64,000 bases of DNA from Helicobacter pylori NQ4053 (GTDB taxonomy: Bacteria > Campylobacterota > Campylobacteria > Campylobacterales > Helicobacteraceae), in NCBI RefSeq assembly GCF_000274605.1, contig NZ_AKNV01000003.1, positions 62,001 through 126,000 of the forward strand. The letters run 5' to 3'. The notes under the pieces were generated by a model. That model made no database searches. It was not told the origin of the DNA and saw nothing but the letters and a program-made list of their open reading frames with translations. The first letter of the stretch is position 1; every line of letters begins with the position of its first letter. Position numbers and translations under genes: made by a program. Shown in pieces: positions 50,706 to 60,896 of the stretch.

Positions 50706-51404
50706 TTAAGAAAGGAGTAAGGAAAATAAAAATCTTGTGGGTGCATGGATAAAAAACTCCGATAAAGGGGGGATAAACAAAAAGACAAACACTACCAACA
50801 TGCCGTAGCGTTCCATTTTAGAAAACCATTCCAATAAAAACGAACTTTTAAAATGCAACGCTAAAAAGCCTAATGCTTTGGAGCCGTCTAAGGGCGGGAT
50901 AGGGAGACTATTGAAAACGCCTAAGACAAGATTATAAAGAATGCCTTGAATGAGAAAGGTTACTAAAGCGAGCTGATAAAGATTCAATTCATTGATGCTT
51001 AAAGCGTTGATCCCTAGTTTTTGGAAGCTCCAATGCGTGATGGAAGCGAGCAGAACGGCCAGGGTGAAATTATAAACCATCCCGGCTAAACTCACCACTA
51101 CGCATGCCAAAGAGCCTTTTTGAGAGACAATGTAACGCATATCCACAGGCACGGGTTTAGCCCACCCAAACAAAAAAGGGGCTTGAAAAATGAGTAATAA
51201 AGCCGGTAAAAGCACCGAGCCCATCATGTCTAAATGCCTGATAGGGTTTAAACTCAAACGCTTGGCGTCTTTAGCGCTCCTATCCCCAAATAAAAATGCG
51301 CTCAAGCCATGCATGATCTCATGCCCTATGATAGCGATCAAAAGGGCTAGGATTTTCATTAAGGTGGTAATAAAACTTTCTAAAGAGAAATCAAAAAATT
51401 GCAC
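50706..51404 (-). CDS. site-2-protease-like M50 metalloprotease
   Basis: 232 residues from a GTG. The zinc motif HEIMH (IGHEIMHGLSAF) is inside a transmembrane helix, and the third ligand lies in PIPPLDGSKALG. Five or six hydrophobic segments. Intramembrane protease, substrate unknown. It starts 8 bases after lepB. Confidence 0.88.
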   Translation of the reverse strand: MQFFDFSLESFITTLMKILALLIAIIGHEIMHGLSAFLFGDRSAKDAKRLSLNPIRHLDMMGSVLLPALLLIFQAPFLFGWAKPVPVDMRYIVSQKGSLACVVVSLAGMVYNFTLAVLLASITHWSFQKLGINALSINELNLYQLALVTFLIQGILYNLVLGVFNSLPIPPLDGSKALGFLALHFKSSFLLEWFSKMERYGMLVVFVFLFIPPLSEFFIHAPTRFLFSLLLS

Positions 51405-51412
51405 AAAAAACC

Positions 51413-52285
51413 TTAATGCGTTGCGTTTTCTTTTTTAATGATTTTTTCTAAGCCTTCAACGCTTTTAAACATGCGTTCCCAACGCACCAGATAGCGTTTT
51501 TTAGGGTTATTTTCTGCATCCATTTCCAGGCTATTTTTTAAACTCAAACTGAAATAAACAAACCATGGCGAACCCACGATATTTTTATAAGCCACACTCC
51601 CCCAAAAGCGCGAGTCGCTAGAATTGTCTCTGTTATCGCCGATCATGAAAAATTCATCGTCATTGATTTTTTTATAAAACACCTTTTCGCCCTCCATTTG
51701 AATGAGTTGCATGCTGATATTAGCTTCTGCGCCTTGAGTGGCTAACTGCTCCATTAAGTGGAAGGTTTCATTGTCTTTTTGGTAATGGATACCCGGATGC
51801 TTATTTTTATAAGGGTTTAAAACAAAAATTTTACCCATAAATTCTTTAGTCATAGCATCTGGGTAATGTTTAGCGATGTAAGTTTTGTCCGTGCCGCTCT
51901 CAAAAGGGTGCAAATAAAACCCCTCACTAGTGAATAGCACCTCATCGCCCCCAATAGCAAAATTCCTTTTGACATAGTAAGATTTTTTTTCATGGGGAGG
52001 GATAAACACCACCACTTCGCCACGCTTAGGGCGATCCCCCTCTATCAAATGCCCGTTATTTTTAAAATCAGGCATAACAGGAAGCTCAATCCATGGGATT
52101 TTAGGAATGGGTATGCCGTAAGAAAACTTTTTGACAAAGAGCATGTCGCCCTCATAGAGCGTGCCTACCATAGAGCGAGAGGGAATGATAAAGGCTTGCG
52201 CGATAAAAAAGATAACCAACAGCACGATAATGATCGTCCCCACCCAACTGGAGCAAAATGCATAAACAGAGCGTAAAAATTTCAT
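51413..52285 (-). CDS. lepB: signal peptidase I
   Basis: 290 residues. One N-terminal transmembrane helix, the catalytic Ser in FIIPSRSMVGTLYEGD, the general-base Lys in SYYVKRNFAIGGDE, and GDNRDNSSDSRFWG. It removes signal peptides from the many exported proteins. It begins right behind folD (no gap). Confidence 0.96.
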   Translation of the reverse strand: MKFLRSVYAFCSSWVGTIIIVLLVIFFIAQAFIIPSRSMVGTLYEGDMLFVKKFSYGIPIPKIPWIELPVMPDFKNNGHLIEGDRPKRGEVVVFIPPHEKKSYYVKRNFAIGGDEVLFTSEGFYLHPFESGTDKTYIAKHYPDAMTKEFMGKIFVLNPYKNKHPGIHYQKDNETFHLMEQLATQGAEANISMQLIQMEGEKVFYKKINDDEFFMIGDNRDNSSDSRFWGSVAYKNIVGSPWFVYFSLSLKNSLEMDAENNPKKRYLVRWERMFKSVEGLEKIIKKENATH

Positions 52286-53158
52286 TTAAAATCCCTTCCT
52301 TTGTTGTTTTTCAAAAGCGATTAGAGTGTTTTCTAAAAGCGAGACGATCGTCATAGGCCCCACGCCTTTAGGCACAGGGGTGATAAAACCGGCGACTTTT
52401 TGCGCGTTGGTAAAATCCACATCGCCCACGATACGCCCATCATTTAAATGATTGATCCCAATATCCACCACTACAGCCCCTTTTTTTAACATGCTCGCTT
52501 TAATCAAATCAGGCTTACCCACGCCCACGCAGACAATATCAGCGCTTTGGGTGTAAAAACTAATGTCTTTAGTCAAAATATGGCACACGCTCACGCTAGC
52601 CCCAGCGTTTAACATGAGCATGCTTAAAGGTTTTCCAATGATATTGCTCGCCCCAATAATCGCCACATCCTTGCCCTTGATTCCAATATGATAATGCTCT
52701 AAAAGACGCATCACGCCCATAGGGGTGGCTGGCAGAAACGATTCTTTTTGAGTGCAGAGCTTGCCGATATTAAGGGGGTGGAAACCATCCACATCTTTGT
52801 TTGGGTCAATGGCTTCTAAAACCATTTTAGTATCAATGTGTCTGGGCAAAGGGAGCTGGACTAAAACGCCTGAAATGTTTTGATCGGTATTGTAATCTTT
52901 AATGAAGGACAGCAATTCAGCTTCAGTAATATTTTCTTGGAGAGTTTTTAAATCAAAATCCATGCCCACCCTTTGGCATGCTTTGATCTTCATATTGACA
53001 TAAGTGATACTCGCAGGGTCTTTTCCCACTAAAATCACGGCCAGTTTGGGGCTTTTATGCGTTTGCGCGGTTATTGTTTGGATTTTATTTTTCAAATCTT
53101 TTTCTATATCATAAGCTAACGCTTGCCCATCTAATAAAACAACGCCCCTATTTGGCAT
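52286..53158 (-). CDS. folD: methylenetetrahydrofolate dehydrogenase/cyclohydrolase
   Basis: 290 residues from the ATG at 53158, chosen because AAGGA is 9 bases before it; the ATG at 53164 is too near. The motifs [44 protein letters not shown] and [11 protein letters not shown] are typical. It interconverts one-carbon folate forms with NADP. lepB follows without gap. Confidence 0.97.
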   Translation of the reverse strand: MPNRGVVLLDGQALAYDIEKDLKNKIQTITAQTHKSPKLAVILVGKDPASITYVNMKIKACQRVGMDFDLKTLQENITEAELLSFIKDYNTDQNISGVLVQLPLPRHIDTKMVLEAIDPNKDVDGFHPLNIGKLCTQKESFLPATPMGVMRLLEHYHIGIKGKDVAIIGASNIIGKPLSMLMLNAGASVSVCHILTKDISFYTQSADIVCVGVGKPDLIKASMLKKGAVVVDIGINHLNDGRIVGDVDFTNAQKVAGFITPVPKGVGPMTIVSLLENTLIAFEKQQRKGF

Positions 53159-53238
53159 GCCCATTTATCCTTTATATAATTAAAATCCTATTATTGTAGC
53201 AAAAATCATGCGTTTAATGGAATTAAAAACTCAGTTTG

Positions 53239-55284
53239 TCAATCTTTAAGATTAGCCCCATGATAGAGCAAGTAGAAACTAAGGGCTTTCAAAGATTCTA
53301 ATTGCTGATAAAACTTAGAAGCTTCTATTTTGTCGTTTTGTTTCTTGTCGTTTTGTTTATCCTCTGGCTCTTTAGGGTTTTCATTCAAATACCTTAACCC
53401 TGAACTTGGGTTATAAAAATAATCTTTAGTAGCGATCGCTTCATAGCCTAGCGCGTAATTGGGGTGGCTTGGAGGGTTTGTTGTATTGTTAGAAAATAAG
53501 GGCTTCCCGAAACTCACGAATTGAAAGCCTTTAGGGGCGACTAATTCAATAATTGTAGGGGCGATGTCTAAATGCGAGCCGACTTGACTGATTTTTTTAG
53601 GCTTTAAAGTAGGGGCATATAAAATAAGCGGCACGGATTTAATGGTATATAAATCGTTTTTAGCGTATTCATAGCTCCTGTCAAAGTGATCCCCTGTGAT
53701 GATAAAAAGCGAATTGGGGAATTTTTGGCTGGCTTTTTTGATGAAATTGACTATCACTTTGTCATACCAGTAAATATGCCCCAAAGAATTAGCGTCCGGT
53801 AAATTTTCTGATTTAGGGGTTTTTTCCACAAATTGTTGGATTTTTTCTAAAGGCACGCCAAAGGCTTTGAGATTCACGTTTTTGATCGCGTGGTTGCTTA
53901 AAGTCATGACCATGCTGAAAGTTTTTTCATGGGGGTTGGTGTTTTCTAAAATATAGTCAAATAGAATATTATCATGCACTCCCCAGTTGCTCTCTATGGG
54001 TTTAGGGTAGGGCTTGTTTTTAACAAATGCTAAGAGATGGTTATTGAAATAAAGGGCGTGAAAACCTTGTTTTTTGGTGAAACTCGTGAGTTTGTTCCAA
54101 ATCCCGCTACCCCCATAATAAAAGTTGTTTTTATAACCTAAAGTTTTTGTGATATTGCCAATCGCCATAGGAAAACTAGGGAGGATCACCCCTGAATTGA
54201 CTAAGTTATTATCATTGATATAGGGCAAGCCTGTGATCTGAACATCCAGGCTTTTAACGGTCCGTGGGGCGCCTTCAATAAAAGCAGAAAGCATGTAGGC
54301 ATGTTCTTTTTTAACCAAATCTTGTAAAGCGCTCGTTAGCCCTATAGAATCAAATTTTTTATCAAAATGCCATGAGCTTAAGGACTCTGAAACGATATAG
54401 AAAACATGTTGAATGGTTTGAAGAGAATCGTTGTGGCTTGTTTGAGAAAGCAACTCATAGAGGTTGTTTGAAGGGTTCTCTTTAAGATTGAAATAATTTT
54501 TCGCCACTTCTAAAGGCGTTTCTTTAGCAAAATCGCTGAATTTAAGGTTATGGCTTTGTCTGTAATTGCGCGCTAAAAGATAAAGGTTGCGAAACGCCCC
54601 GGGGGTAATTTTCATTAAAAAAGGATCTTTGGCTGGCTCTATACTGAGATCTAAAGATGCGCCAACAAAGCTCAACTGCGCATTGATGTAAAACATTTGC
54701 GTGAGCGAAAAAAGCGCAAATAAAATGAAAGTTTTAAGGGGTTTGGTGATTTGATAAACATTTGTGGGCTTAAAAAGGGCGTTTTGGAGTTTGAAATAGA
54801 TAAAAGAAATTAAAACGCTAAGGATTACAAAGAGTGAAAAACTAGAAAGAATAGGGTATTCCCCGCTCATTTTTAAAATCGTGAGCGTGTCTTCATGCAA
54901 AAATTCTAATAAATTTTCATCAAACACATTCCCATAAATGCCATAATAAACAATGTTCGCAATATTTAAAAACAGGATAATAGCGATAGAAAAACACGCC
55001 ACAATATTAAGCATTCTGGTTTGGTGTTTAGGGATAAATAACCCCAATAACCCGATGATGATAAAAAGAATCGCCAGGCTTGAAACCACACGATTATCGT
55101 ATCTTGCCCCATTGAATAGGGTTTTAATGATTTCATCAAAAATAGGGTTTTTTAAAGCATGCTTATAATAGCCAGTATAAAGGATAAAGCCGATACGATT
55201 GAACACAAACAACAAGCTCATAAAAAAGGTGAAATAAAAACCTTTTAAAAAGAGCGAAAAAAGGGCATTAGATAAGGGTTTCAT
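53239..55284 (-). CDS. LtaS-like membrane sulfatase/phosphotransferase
   Basis: 681 residues. Five N-terminal transmembrane helices, then a large extracytoplasmic alkaline phosphatase-superfamily domain. GAPRTVKSLDVQITGLPY carries the probable Thr nucleophile; IITGDHFDR holds metal ligands. Gram-negative relatives of LtaS transfer phosphoglycerol or phosphoethanolamine to envelope glycans. It sits beside the Kdo hydrolase pair, hinting at lipopolysaccharide or related decoration. Substrate unknown. Confidence 0.8.
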   Translation of the reverse strand: MKPLSNALFSLFLKGFYFTFFMSLLFVFNRIGFILYTGYYKHALKNPIFDEIIKTLFNGARYDNRVVSSLAILFIIIGLLGLFIPKHQTRMLNIVACFSIAIILFLNIANIVYYGIYGNVFDENLLEFLHEDTLTILKMSGEYPILSSFSLFVILSVLISFIYFKLQNALFKPTNVYQITKPLKTFILFALFSLTQMFYINAQLSFVGASLDLSIEPAKDPFLMKITPGAFRNLYLLARNYRQSHNLKFSDFAKETPLEVAKNYFNLKENPSNNLYELLSQTSHNDSLQTIQHVFYIVSESLSSWHFDKKFDSIGLTSALQDLVKKEHAYMLSAFIEGAPRTVKSLDVQITGLPYINDNNLVNSGVILPSFPMAIGNITKTLGYKNNFYYGGSGIWNKLTSFTKKQGFHALYFNNHLLAFVKNKPYPKPIESNWGVHDNILFDYILENTNPHEKTFSMVMTLSNHAIKNVNLKAFGVPLEKIQQFVEKTPKSENLPDANSLGHIYWYDKVIVNFIKKASQKFPNSLFIITGDHFDRSYEYAKNDLYTIKSVPLILYAPTLKPKKISQVGSHLDIAPTIIELVAPKGFQFVSFGKPLFSNNTTNPPSHPNYALGYEAIATKDYFYNPSSGLRYLNENPKEPEDKQNDKKQNDKIEASKFYQQLESLKALSFYLLYHGANLKD

Positions 55285-55289
55285 AAGCG

Positions 55290-55844
55290 TTAATACAACC
55301 TTTTTTTAGCGAGATATAAAGTCTTAAAAAAGACAAAAAGAAATAATGGGAAATCCAATAAAGAATCCAAGATTTGAAAATTAGAACGCATCAAAAGCGA
55401 ACTGGATAACGCTACTAAAGCGATCACACCTAATAAGGGGTTGCTCAAAAACAAACTGCCGCAAAAAAGCGCGCTAAAAATAAGAGAAGCCATGAAATGA
55501 TGGTAGATTGAAAAAGGCAGAAACCCTAAAATATCTGTCAAAAGCAACAGATTGAAAAACAGCATGACGCTATAAGATTGCAAGGTTTCTAAAGGGGGCT
55601 TTTTGAGTATATGACAAGAAAAGCTTGCATAAGCAAGGATCAAAAGACAACTAAAGGGGCTTAAGGGGGCTGTAAAACTGCTTAAAAATTCATTGAGCGA
55701 TAGAGAATCTTTAAAAGCGATATTGCTTAAAATCACGCTTATCAAAGAGAGCGAAAACCTCAAACCCAATGGCTTATTTTTGAAAAAAAAGAAAATTAAA
55801 AAAAGCCATGCAAAACTCAGCGTGTAAGAAGAAGGTATAAACAT
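55290..55844 (-). CDS. Kdo hydrolase partner, membrane subunit (HP0579-like)
   Basis: 184 residues, mostly hydrophobic with about six transmembrane segments. Established work in H. pylori found that HP0579 and HP0580 together are needed to remove the outer Kdo sugar from lipopolysaccharide. The gene follows HP0580-like by 6 bases, consistent with a complex. Identity rests on gene order and profile. Confidence 0.75.
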   Translation of the reverse strand: MFIPSSYTLSFAWLFLIFFFFKNKPLGLRFSLSLISVILSNIAFKDSLSLNEFLSSFTAPLSPFSCLLILAYASFSCHILKKPPLETLQSYSVMLFFNLLLLTDILGFLPFSIYHHFMASLIFSALFCGSLFLSNPLLGVIALVALSSSLLMRSNFQILDSLLDFPLFLFVFFKTLYLAKKRLY

Positions 55845-55850
55845 GACTGA

Positions 55851-56969
55851 TTACTTGAGAAGGGATTTTAAATAAGCCATATTGAAACGGATGTGTTTGA
55901 TGTGAGAGCGGTTATGGGTATAGACAATATCTATAAAATGAGGATTAAGGCTATAGCTTGGGTAACTCACTTCATTGGCTTTGTCTAAAACTTTTAAGGT
56001 TTTAAAAGAGTTTGAGTTTTCTAATTTAGAAAGCCAGAGTTCTTTACGACGCAAAGATAAATCGCTAGGGTTGTGGATCAAATACAATATTCCATTTAAA
56101 TTGAGTAAATTCAAAGAATCATCTAAGTTTTTAAGATTTGTAGAAATGGGTTTTTGCCAAGCGGTGGGGGTCTTGCAGGTTTCTAGCATGAGGCTATCTT
56201 TAAAAGAATGGTTTCTAAACGCCATGACAGCGCAGTCTTTAAAGGGGGTTAGGCTTGGCTGGAGCTGGTGGTTTAGGGTATTAGGCCTTAGAAGCTCTCT
56301 TGGATTATTTTGTTGGTCAAATTTCAACAACAAGGGGTATTGGGTGGCTAATTCGTGATAGAGCGGTAGCATAAACCCGCCATCAGTGGTGTTTAAAGGC
56401 TTATTCCTTACTAAATGGCTCAAATTTAAAAAAGGGCTTAAAGAGAGTTTTCGCGCAAACTTAAAACGAACCGACTCTAAAGCGCTTTCAAATTGATAGA
56501 TTTTAGAAGTGGCCCACCCGCCCATGCTCACCCCTACGACAAACAACAAAATTTTATCGTCATGCAAAAAAAGCAAGGGGTTACCTAATTTTTTGATGTA
56601 TTCATGCGAATGATGAGAAAGATCTTCTTTGGTTAAAATAGTGAAGGCTTCGCTCCAGCGATTAGTTTTGCTGTCAAAAAGATTCGCGCTGATTTTCACA
56701 TCCCTTGCCCCTTCTTTAGTGCCGCTAAAATAAGCGCTCAAGAGATTATCATTAGGCAAGCTGATTAAAGCGCTCGCATGCACGCTTAAAGCGTCATTTG
56801 GTTTAGGGATAGTGAGCTGAGTGAAATAGGGGGGGGTTTGAGTAACAAGGGTTTGATTGTGCGTGAAAGCATAGGGGGGGGTTTGATGCGTCATTATAAT
56901 TAAAAATGAAACGATAAAAAGCCCCACAAAAAAGGCGGCATGTTTTAGGCGATTTCTTGAAGGTTCCAA
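55851..56969 (-). CDS. Kdo hydrolase catalytic subunit (HP0580-like, sialidase-like)
   Basis: 372 residues from a TTG that overlaps pyrC by 25 bases. An N-terminal transmembrane helix ([14 protein letters not shown]) anchors a sialidase/BNR-like beta-propeller ([29 protein letters not shown]). From established work, HP0580 is the catalytic part of the two-protein Kdo hydrolase that trims Kdo from lipid A-core. The 5' region holds two C8 tracts (on its coding strand) at 56829-56836 and 56874-56881. Confidence 0.8.
   Translation of the reverse strand: MEPSRNRLKHAAFFVGLFIVSFLIIMTHQTPPYAFTHNQTLVTQTPPYFTQLTIPKPNDALSVHASALISLPNDNLLSAYFSGTKEGARDVKISANLFDSKTNRWSEAFTILTKEDLSHHSHEYIKKLGNPLLFLHDDKILLFVVGVSMGGWATSKIYQFESALESVRFKFARKLSLSPFLNLSHLVRNKPLNTTDGGFMLPLYHELATQYPLLLKFDQQNNPRELLRPNTLNHQLQPSLTPFKDCAVMAFRNHSFKDSLMLETCKTPTAWQKPISTNLKNLDDSLNLLNLNGILYLIHNPSDLSLRRKELWLSKLENSNSFKTLKVLDKANEVSYPSYSLNPHFIDIVYTHNRSHIKHIRFNMAYLKSLLK
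56829..56836 (-). repeat. C8 tract 1 in the Kdo hydrolase gene
   Basis: Eight C on the coding strand within a Thr-Pro-Pro-Tyr codon run; in frame here. Together with tract 2 it could vary by slippage. Confidence 0.55.
56874..56881 (-). repeat. C8 tract 2 in the Kdo hydrolase gene
   Basis: Eight C on the coding strand 45 bases from tract 1, also encoding Thr-Pro-Pro-Tyr; both copies are preceded by QT codons, so the segment is an internal repeat. In frame in this strain. Confidence 0.55.
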
Positions 56970-57964
56970 GATAGCGTTTCGCCCCCTCTTAAGATAGCAA
57001 TTTTTTCATTCAAGCAAAGCGTGTGTGTAGGGACTATAAAAGGTTTTTTAGACAAACGTGCTTTTTTACTGGGCAAATTTTCTAGCGCGTAGATTTTTTT
57101 AGCGTTATCGCTGATAAAGGCTTGCAAGTTTTCTAAAGCGTTGTGTTTTTCAAAAAGTTCACATAACGCAGGCAATAAAATAGGGGCAGAAAAGATGCCC
57201 GCCGGGATGCTAGCGCTATGCTTTTTAGAAATGAAATGCGGAGCGCTATCAGAGCCAAAAGAGATTTTAGGGTGGGCTTTTAAAGCAAGGGATAAAAGCC
57301 TTTCTTGGTCTTTTTTGGTTTTGATTAAAGGTTTGCAAAAACAATGCGGGTTCAAACTCCCCCCTAATAAATCATCTAAAGTCATGCTGATATGGTGTAA
57401 AGTTAAAGTCGCATAGAGGTTGTCATGCTTTTCAATTAAAGCGATACTGCGCCAATCGCTCAAATGCTCTATAATGATTTTGAGTTTAGGGAATGAAAGC
57501 GCGAAAGTTTCTAAAACGCTATGGCATAAAAATTCTTTATCCAAACAAAACCCGGCTTGTTCTGCGTGGATGCATAAAATAAAGCCTAATTTTTGGGCGT
57601 TTTCTAAAATCTCTAAAGTTTTTTCACCCAACAAATCCGAAGTGCCGTTTTGCGCGTTTGTGGTCATGCCTTTGGGGTAGAGCTTTAAAAACCTGACGCC
57701 TTTTTCTTGGGCGCGTTGCAATTCTTCTAAAGTCAAACCATCATTAAAATACAAACTCATTAAAGGCTTGAAGTTTGAAGAATGGTTTAAAATTTCTTCT
57801 TCGTATTCAAGGGTGGTTGGAGTGTTGATTAAGGGCTTACTGAGATTAGGCATGATCACTGCAGCGCTAAAAGGCTCGCTAGAATATCTTAACACCGCTT
57901 TTAAAAGCGCATTTTCTCGCACATGCAAGTGGGCGTCTATGGGGTCAAAAAGCGTGATTTCCAT
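56945..57964 (-). CDS. pyrC: dihydroorotase
   Basis: 339 residues of the PyrC type. [12 protein letters not shown] has the metal HxH pair, [12 protein letters not shown] has the carboxylated Lys, and [13 protein letters not shown] holds the catalytic Asp. It closes carbamoyl aspartate to dihydroorotate in pyrimidine synthesis. It is 2 bases behind the TonB-like gene and overlaps the Kdo hydrolase gene. Confidence 0.96.
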   Translation of the reverse strand: MEITLFDPIDAHLHVRENALLKAVLRYSSEPFSAAVIMPNLSKPLINTPTTLEYEEEILNHSSNFKPLMSLYFNDGLTLEELQRAQEKGVRFLKLYPKGMTTNAQNGTSDLLGEKTLEILENAQKLGFILCIHAEQAGFCLDKEFLCHSVLETFALSFPKLKIIIEHLSDWRSIALIEKHDNLYATLTLHHISMTLDDLLGGSLNPHCFCKPLIKTKKDQERLLSLALKAHPKISFGSDSAPHFISKKHSASIPAGIFSAPILLPALCELFEKHNALENLQAFISDNAKKIYALENLPSKKARLSKKPFIVPTHTLCLNEKIAILRGGETLSWNLQEIA

Positions 57965-57966
57965 TT

Positions 57967-58929
57967 TTAATTGCCCCCTAAGTAATAACGCACTCTAATG
58001 CGAATGAGCGTTTTAGTTTTGGGGCGTGGGTAATCCTTATAAGCGATCTGAATTGTCTTTAGGGTGTTGTCATCAAGCATTTTATATTCAGAGCCAATGA
58101 TGATTTTAAGATCGCTAATATCGCCATTAGGGTGCAAGTAAAACTCTACCGCATTCGTCCCGTCTTGCCCTAAATAAGCCGCTACTTGAGGGTATTCTAA
58201 ATATTTTTGCGTGATGCGCCCAATATCCCTTAAATTATTCCTGATGAAATCTTTTTCAGCTGTGCCTAAATCCCCAAATTCTTCACCATACAATTCATCA
58301 ATATCCCTTCTAGTCTGGTTATCCAAGCCTTTATTGTTTTCTTGTCTGGGTGGTGCAACTTCTTTAGGCAAGAAAGAAAGCTGATTGGGGTCAAATTCTT
58401 TTTTAACAGGTTTTTTCTCTTCTATTTTTTTCTGTTCTACTTTTTGTTCCACTACTTTTTTCTCTTCTTTTTTCTCCTCTACTACTTTTTTCTCTTCCAC
58501 TTTTTCCACTTTTTTGAGCGCCTTATGTTTGTGGTTGGGCTTTTTGGGTTCAGGTTTGGGCTTTGGTTTAGGCTCAGGCTTTGGCTTTTCTATGGGTTTT
58601 GGTGGGGTTGGCGGAGTAGGGGGTGTGGGTGGGGTGGGGGGTGTTGGGGGTTTTTGAGGGCCAGCTAGCGTGGGTTTAGGAGCACCCGGGGTGTTTTTGC
58701 TGGGATCTTGCGAATGGCCTCTTTTTAAAACCAATAAATTTTCAGGATTTAATTTAACGAGCTTGGGTTTTGAAGGAAAAAAATCTTCTCTGTGTTCAAA
58801 TAAAAAATAAATCAACCAGTGTAATAATACAGACAGAATGAGAGAAAAGAAAAAATTCCTGTTAGAATGATCCACAGGATCAAAATTTTTCCCTAACTTA
58901 GCAGGTTGTAGTTTAGAATTTTCCGGCAT
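57967..58929 (-). CDS. TonB-like energy-transducing protein
   Basis: 320 residues. An N-terminal transmembrane helix ([19 protein letters not shown]) with a His, a long Pro/Lys/Glu linker including a run of five PTP-type repeats and [14 protein letters not shown], and a C-terminal TonB domain ([19 protein letters not shown], ending YYLGGN). TonB transmits the proton-motive force to outer-membrane metal receptors. H. pylori has more than one TonB; this is the HP0582 copy and its receptor is unclear. It overlaps fliO by 17 bases. Confidence 0.88.
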   Translation of the reverse strand: MPENSKLQPAKLGKNFDPVDHSNRNFFFSLILSVLLHWLIYFLFEHREDFFPSKPKLVKLNPENLLVLKRGHSQDPSKNTPGAPKPTLAGPQKPPTPPTPPTPPTPPTPPKPIEKPKPEPKPKPKPEPKKPNHKHKALKKVEKVEEKKVVEEKKEEKKVVEQKVEQKKIEEKKPVKKEFDPNQLSFLPKEVAPPRQENNKGLDNQTRRDIDELYGEEFGDLGTAEKDFIRNNLRDIGRITQKYLEYPQVAAYLGQDGTNAVEFYLHPNGDISDLKIIIGSEYKMLDDNTLKTIQIAYKDYPRPKTKTLIRIRVRYYLGGN

Positions 58930-59794
58930 ATAAATTTCCTAATTTTGAATTCTTTATATTATTTTCAGCTTCTTTAATCAGTTCTTCCTTAGATGTTTTT
59001 GGGCTTATTTTGTCTAAAAGCAGGCCGTATTTATCGCTCAGTAAGACCAAGTAACGCTCCTTATTAGTCTCTATGGAAATGATTTTATGGTTCGCACCAA
59101 CACGACCCAAAACACTAACTTCTAACTTAAAATCTTTTGCAGAAAAAGACCCTTGTGTGGGAACAATTTTTTTTTTGATTATATACAATATTAAGAGTAA
59201 GGCAGCAATAACCGTTAGTGCCTTATAAGCATGGCTTAAATCCAGTGGGGGTTTTAACTCTAGAGTGTTTAAAGGGCTTTGGGGTTGCTCGTTGGTGTCT
59301 TTTTGTGCAAGGTTAGTTTGCTGAGATTTTTCTTTCAAGCTAGGCGGTGGGGCTAAATGAAAACCTTTGGGTAAAAAAAGAAAGCGGAGCCGTTTTTTAT
59401 CCTTGCTGTTTGAAGCTTGGATTTCTAATTCCATTTTAGCTTTTTTAGACAAGAGGTAGATGTCATTTTGGTAGGAAAACATTTCTAAGGCATTCAAAGA
59501 GGCTTCTTTAAAATCCATCATTTTTTTAGAATCCAGTTTAGCGTTTTTTAAAACGATCACTTTTTGGCCTTCAACTTCCATGATTTTAGGCGTTTTGTTA
59601 AAAGGCGTTTCAAAAGTGAGCGTGGTTTGCACGGCTTTTATAGGTGGTGTTGCTGAAGCGTTTGAATCAGGTTGGATTTCTTTTAGTGCATTTTGCCAAT
59701 GAACCAATTTAATGGGGGTGTCATCGTTTAAAGGTATTTTTTCTTCAGCCAATAACATTAAAACAGCACTCAACAATAAAAACAACGCTTTCAT
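58913..59794 (-). CDS. fliO: flagellar export apparatus protein FliO
   Basis: 293 residues. Signal peptide (LFLLLSAVLMLLAEE), a long periplasmic part, one transmembrane helix (LTVIAALLLILYIIKKK), and the FliO-type cytoplasmic domain (VSVLGRVGANHKIISIETN, YLVLLSDKYGLLLDKI). It helps assemble the FliPQR export gate. Position next to fliN supports the call. An A10 run on the coding strand lies at 59167-59176, in the codons after the helix. Confidence 0.85.
   Translation of the reverse strand: MKALFLLLSAVLMLLAEEKIPLNDDTPIKLVHWQNALKEIQPDSNASATPPIKAVQTTLTFETPFNKTPKIMEVEGQKVIVLKNAKLDSKKMMDFKEASLNALEMFSYQNDIYLLSKKAKMELEIQASNSKDKKRLRFLFLPKGFHLAPPPSLKEKSQQTNLAQKDTNEQPQSPLNTLELKPPLDLSHAYKALTVIAALLLILYIIKKKIVPTQGSFSAKDFKLEVSVLGRVGANHKIISIETNKERYLVLLSDKYGLLLDKISPKTSKEELIKEAENNIKNSKLGNLYAGKF
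59167..59176 (-). repeat. fliO: A10 homopolymer in fliO
   Basis: Ten A on the coding strand (Lys-Lys-Lys codons). In frame here; slippage in replication or transcription could remove the cytoplasmic domain. Confidence 0.55.
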
Positions 59795-60162
59795 GAATTT
59801 TTAGCGAGATAATACACAATGGCGTTAGAATCAAGGATTTCATTCAAACGAATGGCTAAATTCCTTTCAAAAACCATCACCTCACCCTTACCAATAACCC
59901 GCCCGTTCACAAAAGTATCCACGCTCTCTCCGGCGGGTTTTTGCAAATCAATCACAGAGCCTTTTTCAAAACGCAAAATTTGCAACAAAGGGATTTGCGT
60001 AGAGCCAAGTTCTGCGCTAAAAACAATCTCCATGTCTAAAAGATTTTTATAATCGCAGATGAGTTCTTCTAAATAAGTGGAAAGCTCTAGTTCTCTTTCT
60101 TTATTCGCTTTCTCTTTTTCTTTTTCGGCTATTTTTAACTTATTAGCTTCTGTTTCTGGCAT
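59791..60162 (-). CDS. fliN: flagellar switch protein FliN
   Basis: 123 residues. An N-terminal coiled coil (EKEKANKERELELSTYLEEL) and the SpoA/FliN domain (EIVFSAELGSTQIPLLQILR, VNGRVIGKGEVMV). It forms the C-ring of the motor and affects export and switching. It overlaps fliO by 4 bases (ATGA). Confidence 0.95.
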   Translation of the reverse strand: MPETEANKLKIAEKEKEKANKERELELSTYLEELICDYKNLLDMEIVFSAELGSTQIPLLQILRFEKGSVIDLQKPAGESVDTFVNGRVIGKGEVMVFERNLAIRLNEILDSNAIVYYLAKNS

Positions 60163-60243
60163 AAAACTCTACTCTTTCAAGAATGATTTGACTTTGATTA
60201 TAAAATCTTAATTTTACTATAAATTTTATAACAAATAAAGCCA

Positions 60244-60894
60244 CTACGCCTTAAAGCTAGCTTTAGAAACGCAAAATTCTTTTAAAAAACACGCACCGCA
60301 TAAGGGGTTTTTAGCTTTGCAGGTGTAGCGGCCAAACAAGATTAAGGCATGGTGGAGTTTGGATAGGTTGTCTTTAAAAAGCTCGCTCAATTCCTTTTCG
60401 GTTTTAATGGGCGTGTTAGCGCCACTTAATCCTAATCGGTGCGTCGTGCGGAACACATGGGTATCTACCGCCATATAATTTGCGTCAAAGCACACTGAAA
60501 GCACCACATTAGCGGTTTTTTGTCCCACACCATCTAAACTCATCAATTCTTTTTGCGTAGAGGGGATAACGCCCTTAAAATCCCTAACCACTTTTTGCGC
60601 CATACTGATTAAATGCTTGCTTTTGTTGTTGAAATACGAAACGGATTTAATAATCTCTTTAACCTCTTCTAAAGAAGCGAGCGCTAAATCGTTCACGCTT
60701 GGGTATTTTTCAAATAACTTGGGCGTTATTTGATTCACTCTAGCGTCCGTGCATTGAGCGCTTAAAATGGTAGCCACTAACAATTCATAGGGGTTTTTAT
60801 GGTGCAATTCGGTGGTTTGGTTGGGGTAATGTTTTAAGAGCAACTCTTTGATTTGTTGGGCTTTTTGGTAAGTTTTAGCGCGTTTTAAACCCAT
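60244..60894 (-). CDS. nth: endonuclease III
   Basis: 216 residues from the ATG at 60894 (a GTG at 60900 is possible). The helix-hairpin-helix LDGVGQKTANVVLS with catalytic Lys, VDTHVFRTTHRLGL with catalytic Asp, and the C-terminal 4Fe-4S cluster CKAKNPLCGACFLKEFC. It excises oxidised pyrimidines and nicks abasic sites. It starts 2 bases after the FeoA-like gene. Confidence 0.97.
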   Translation of the reverse strand: MGLKRAKTYQKAQQIKELLLKHYPNQTTELHHKNPYELLVATILSAQCTDARVNQITPKLFEKYPSVNDLALASLEEVKEIIKSVSYFNNKSKHLISMAQKVVRDFKGVIPSTQKELMSLDGVGQKTANVVLSVCFDANYMAVDTHVFRTTHRLGLSGANTPIKTEKELSELFKDNLSKLHHALILFGRYTCKAKNPLCGACFLKEFCVSKASFKA

Positions 60895-60896
60895 TT

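Noticed and set aside
58342..58668. Plus-strand frames rich in Phe and Gly opposite the TonB-like gene
   Set aside because: They mirror the Lys/Glu and Pro repeats of the TonB linker, so composition is explained by the other strand.
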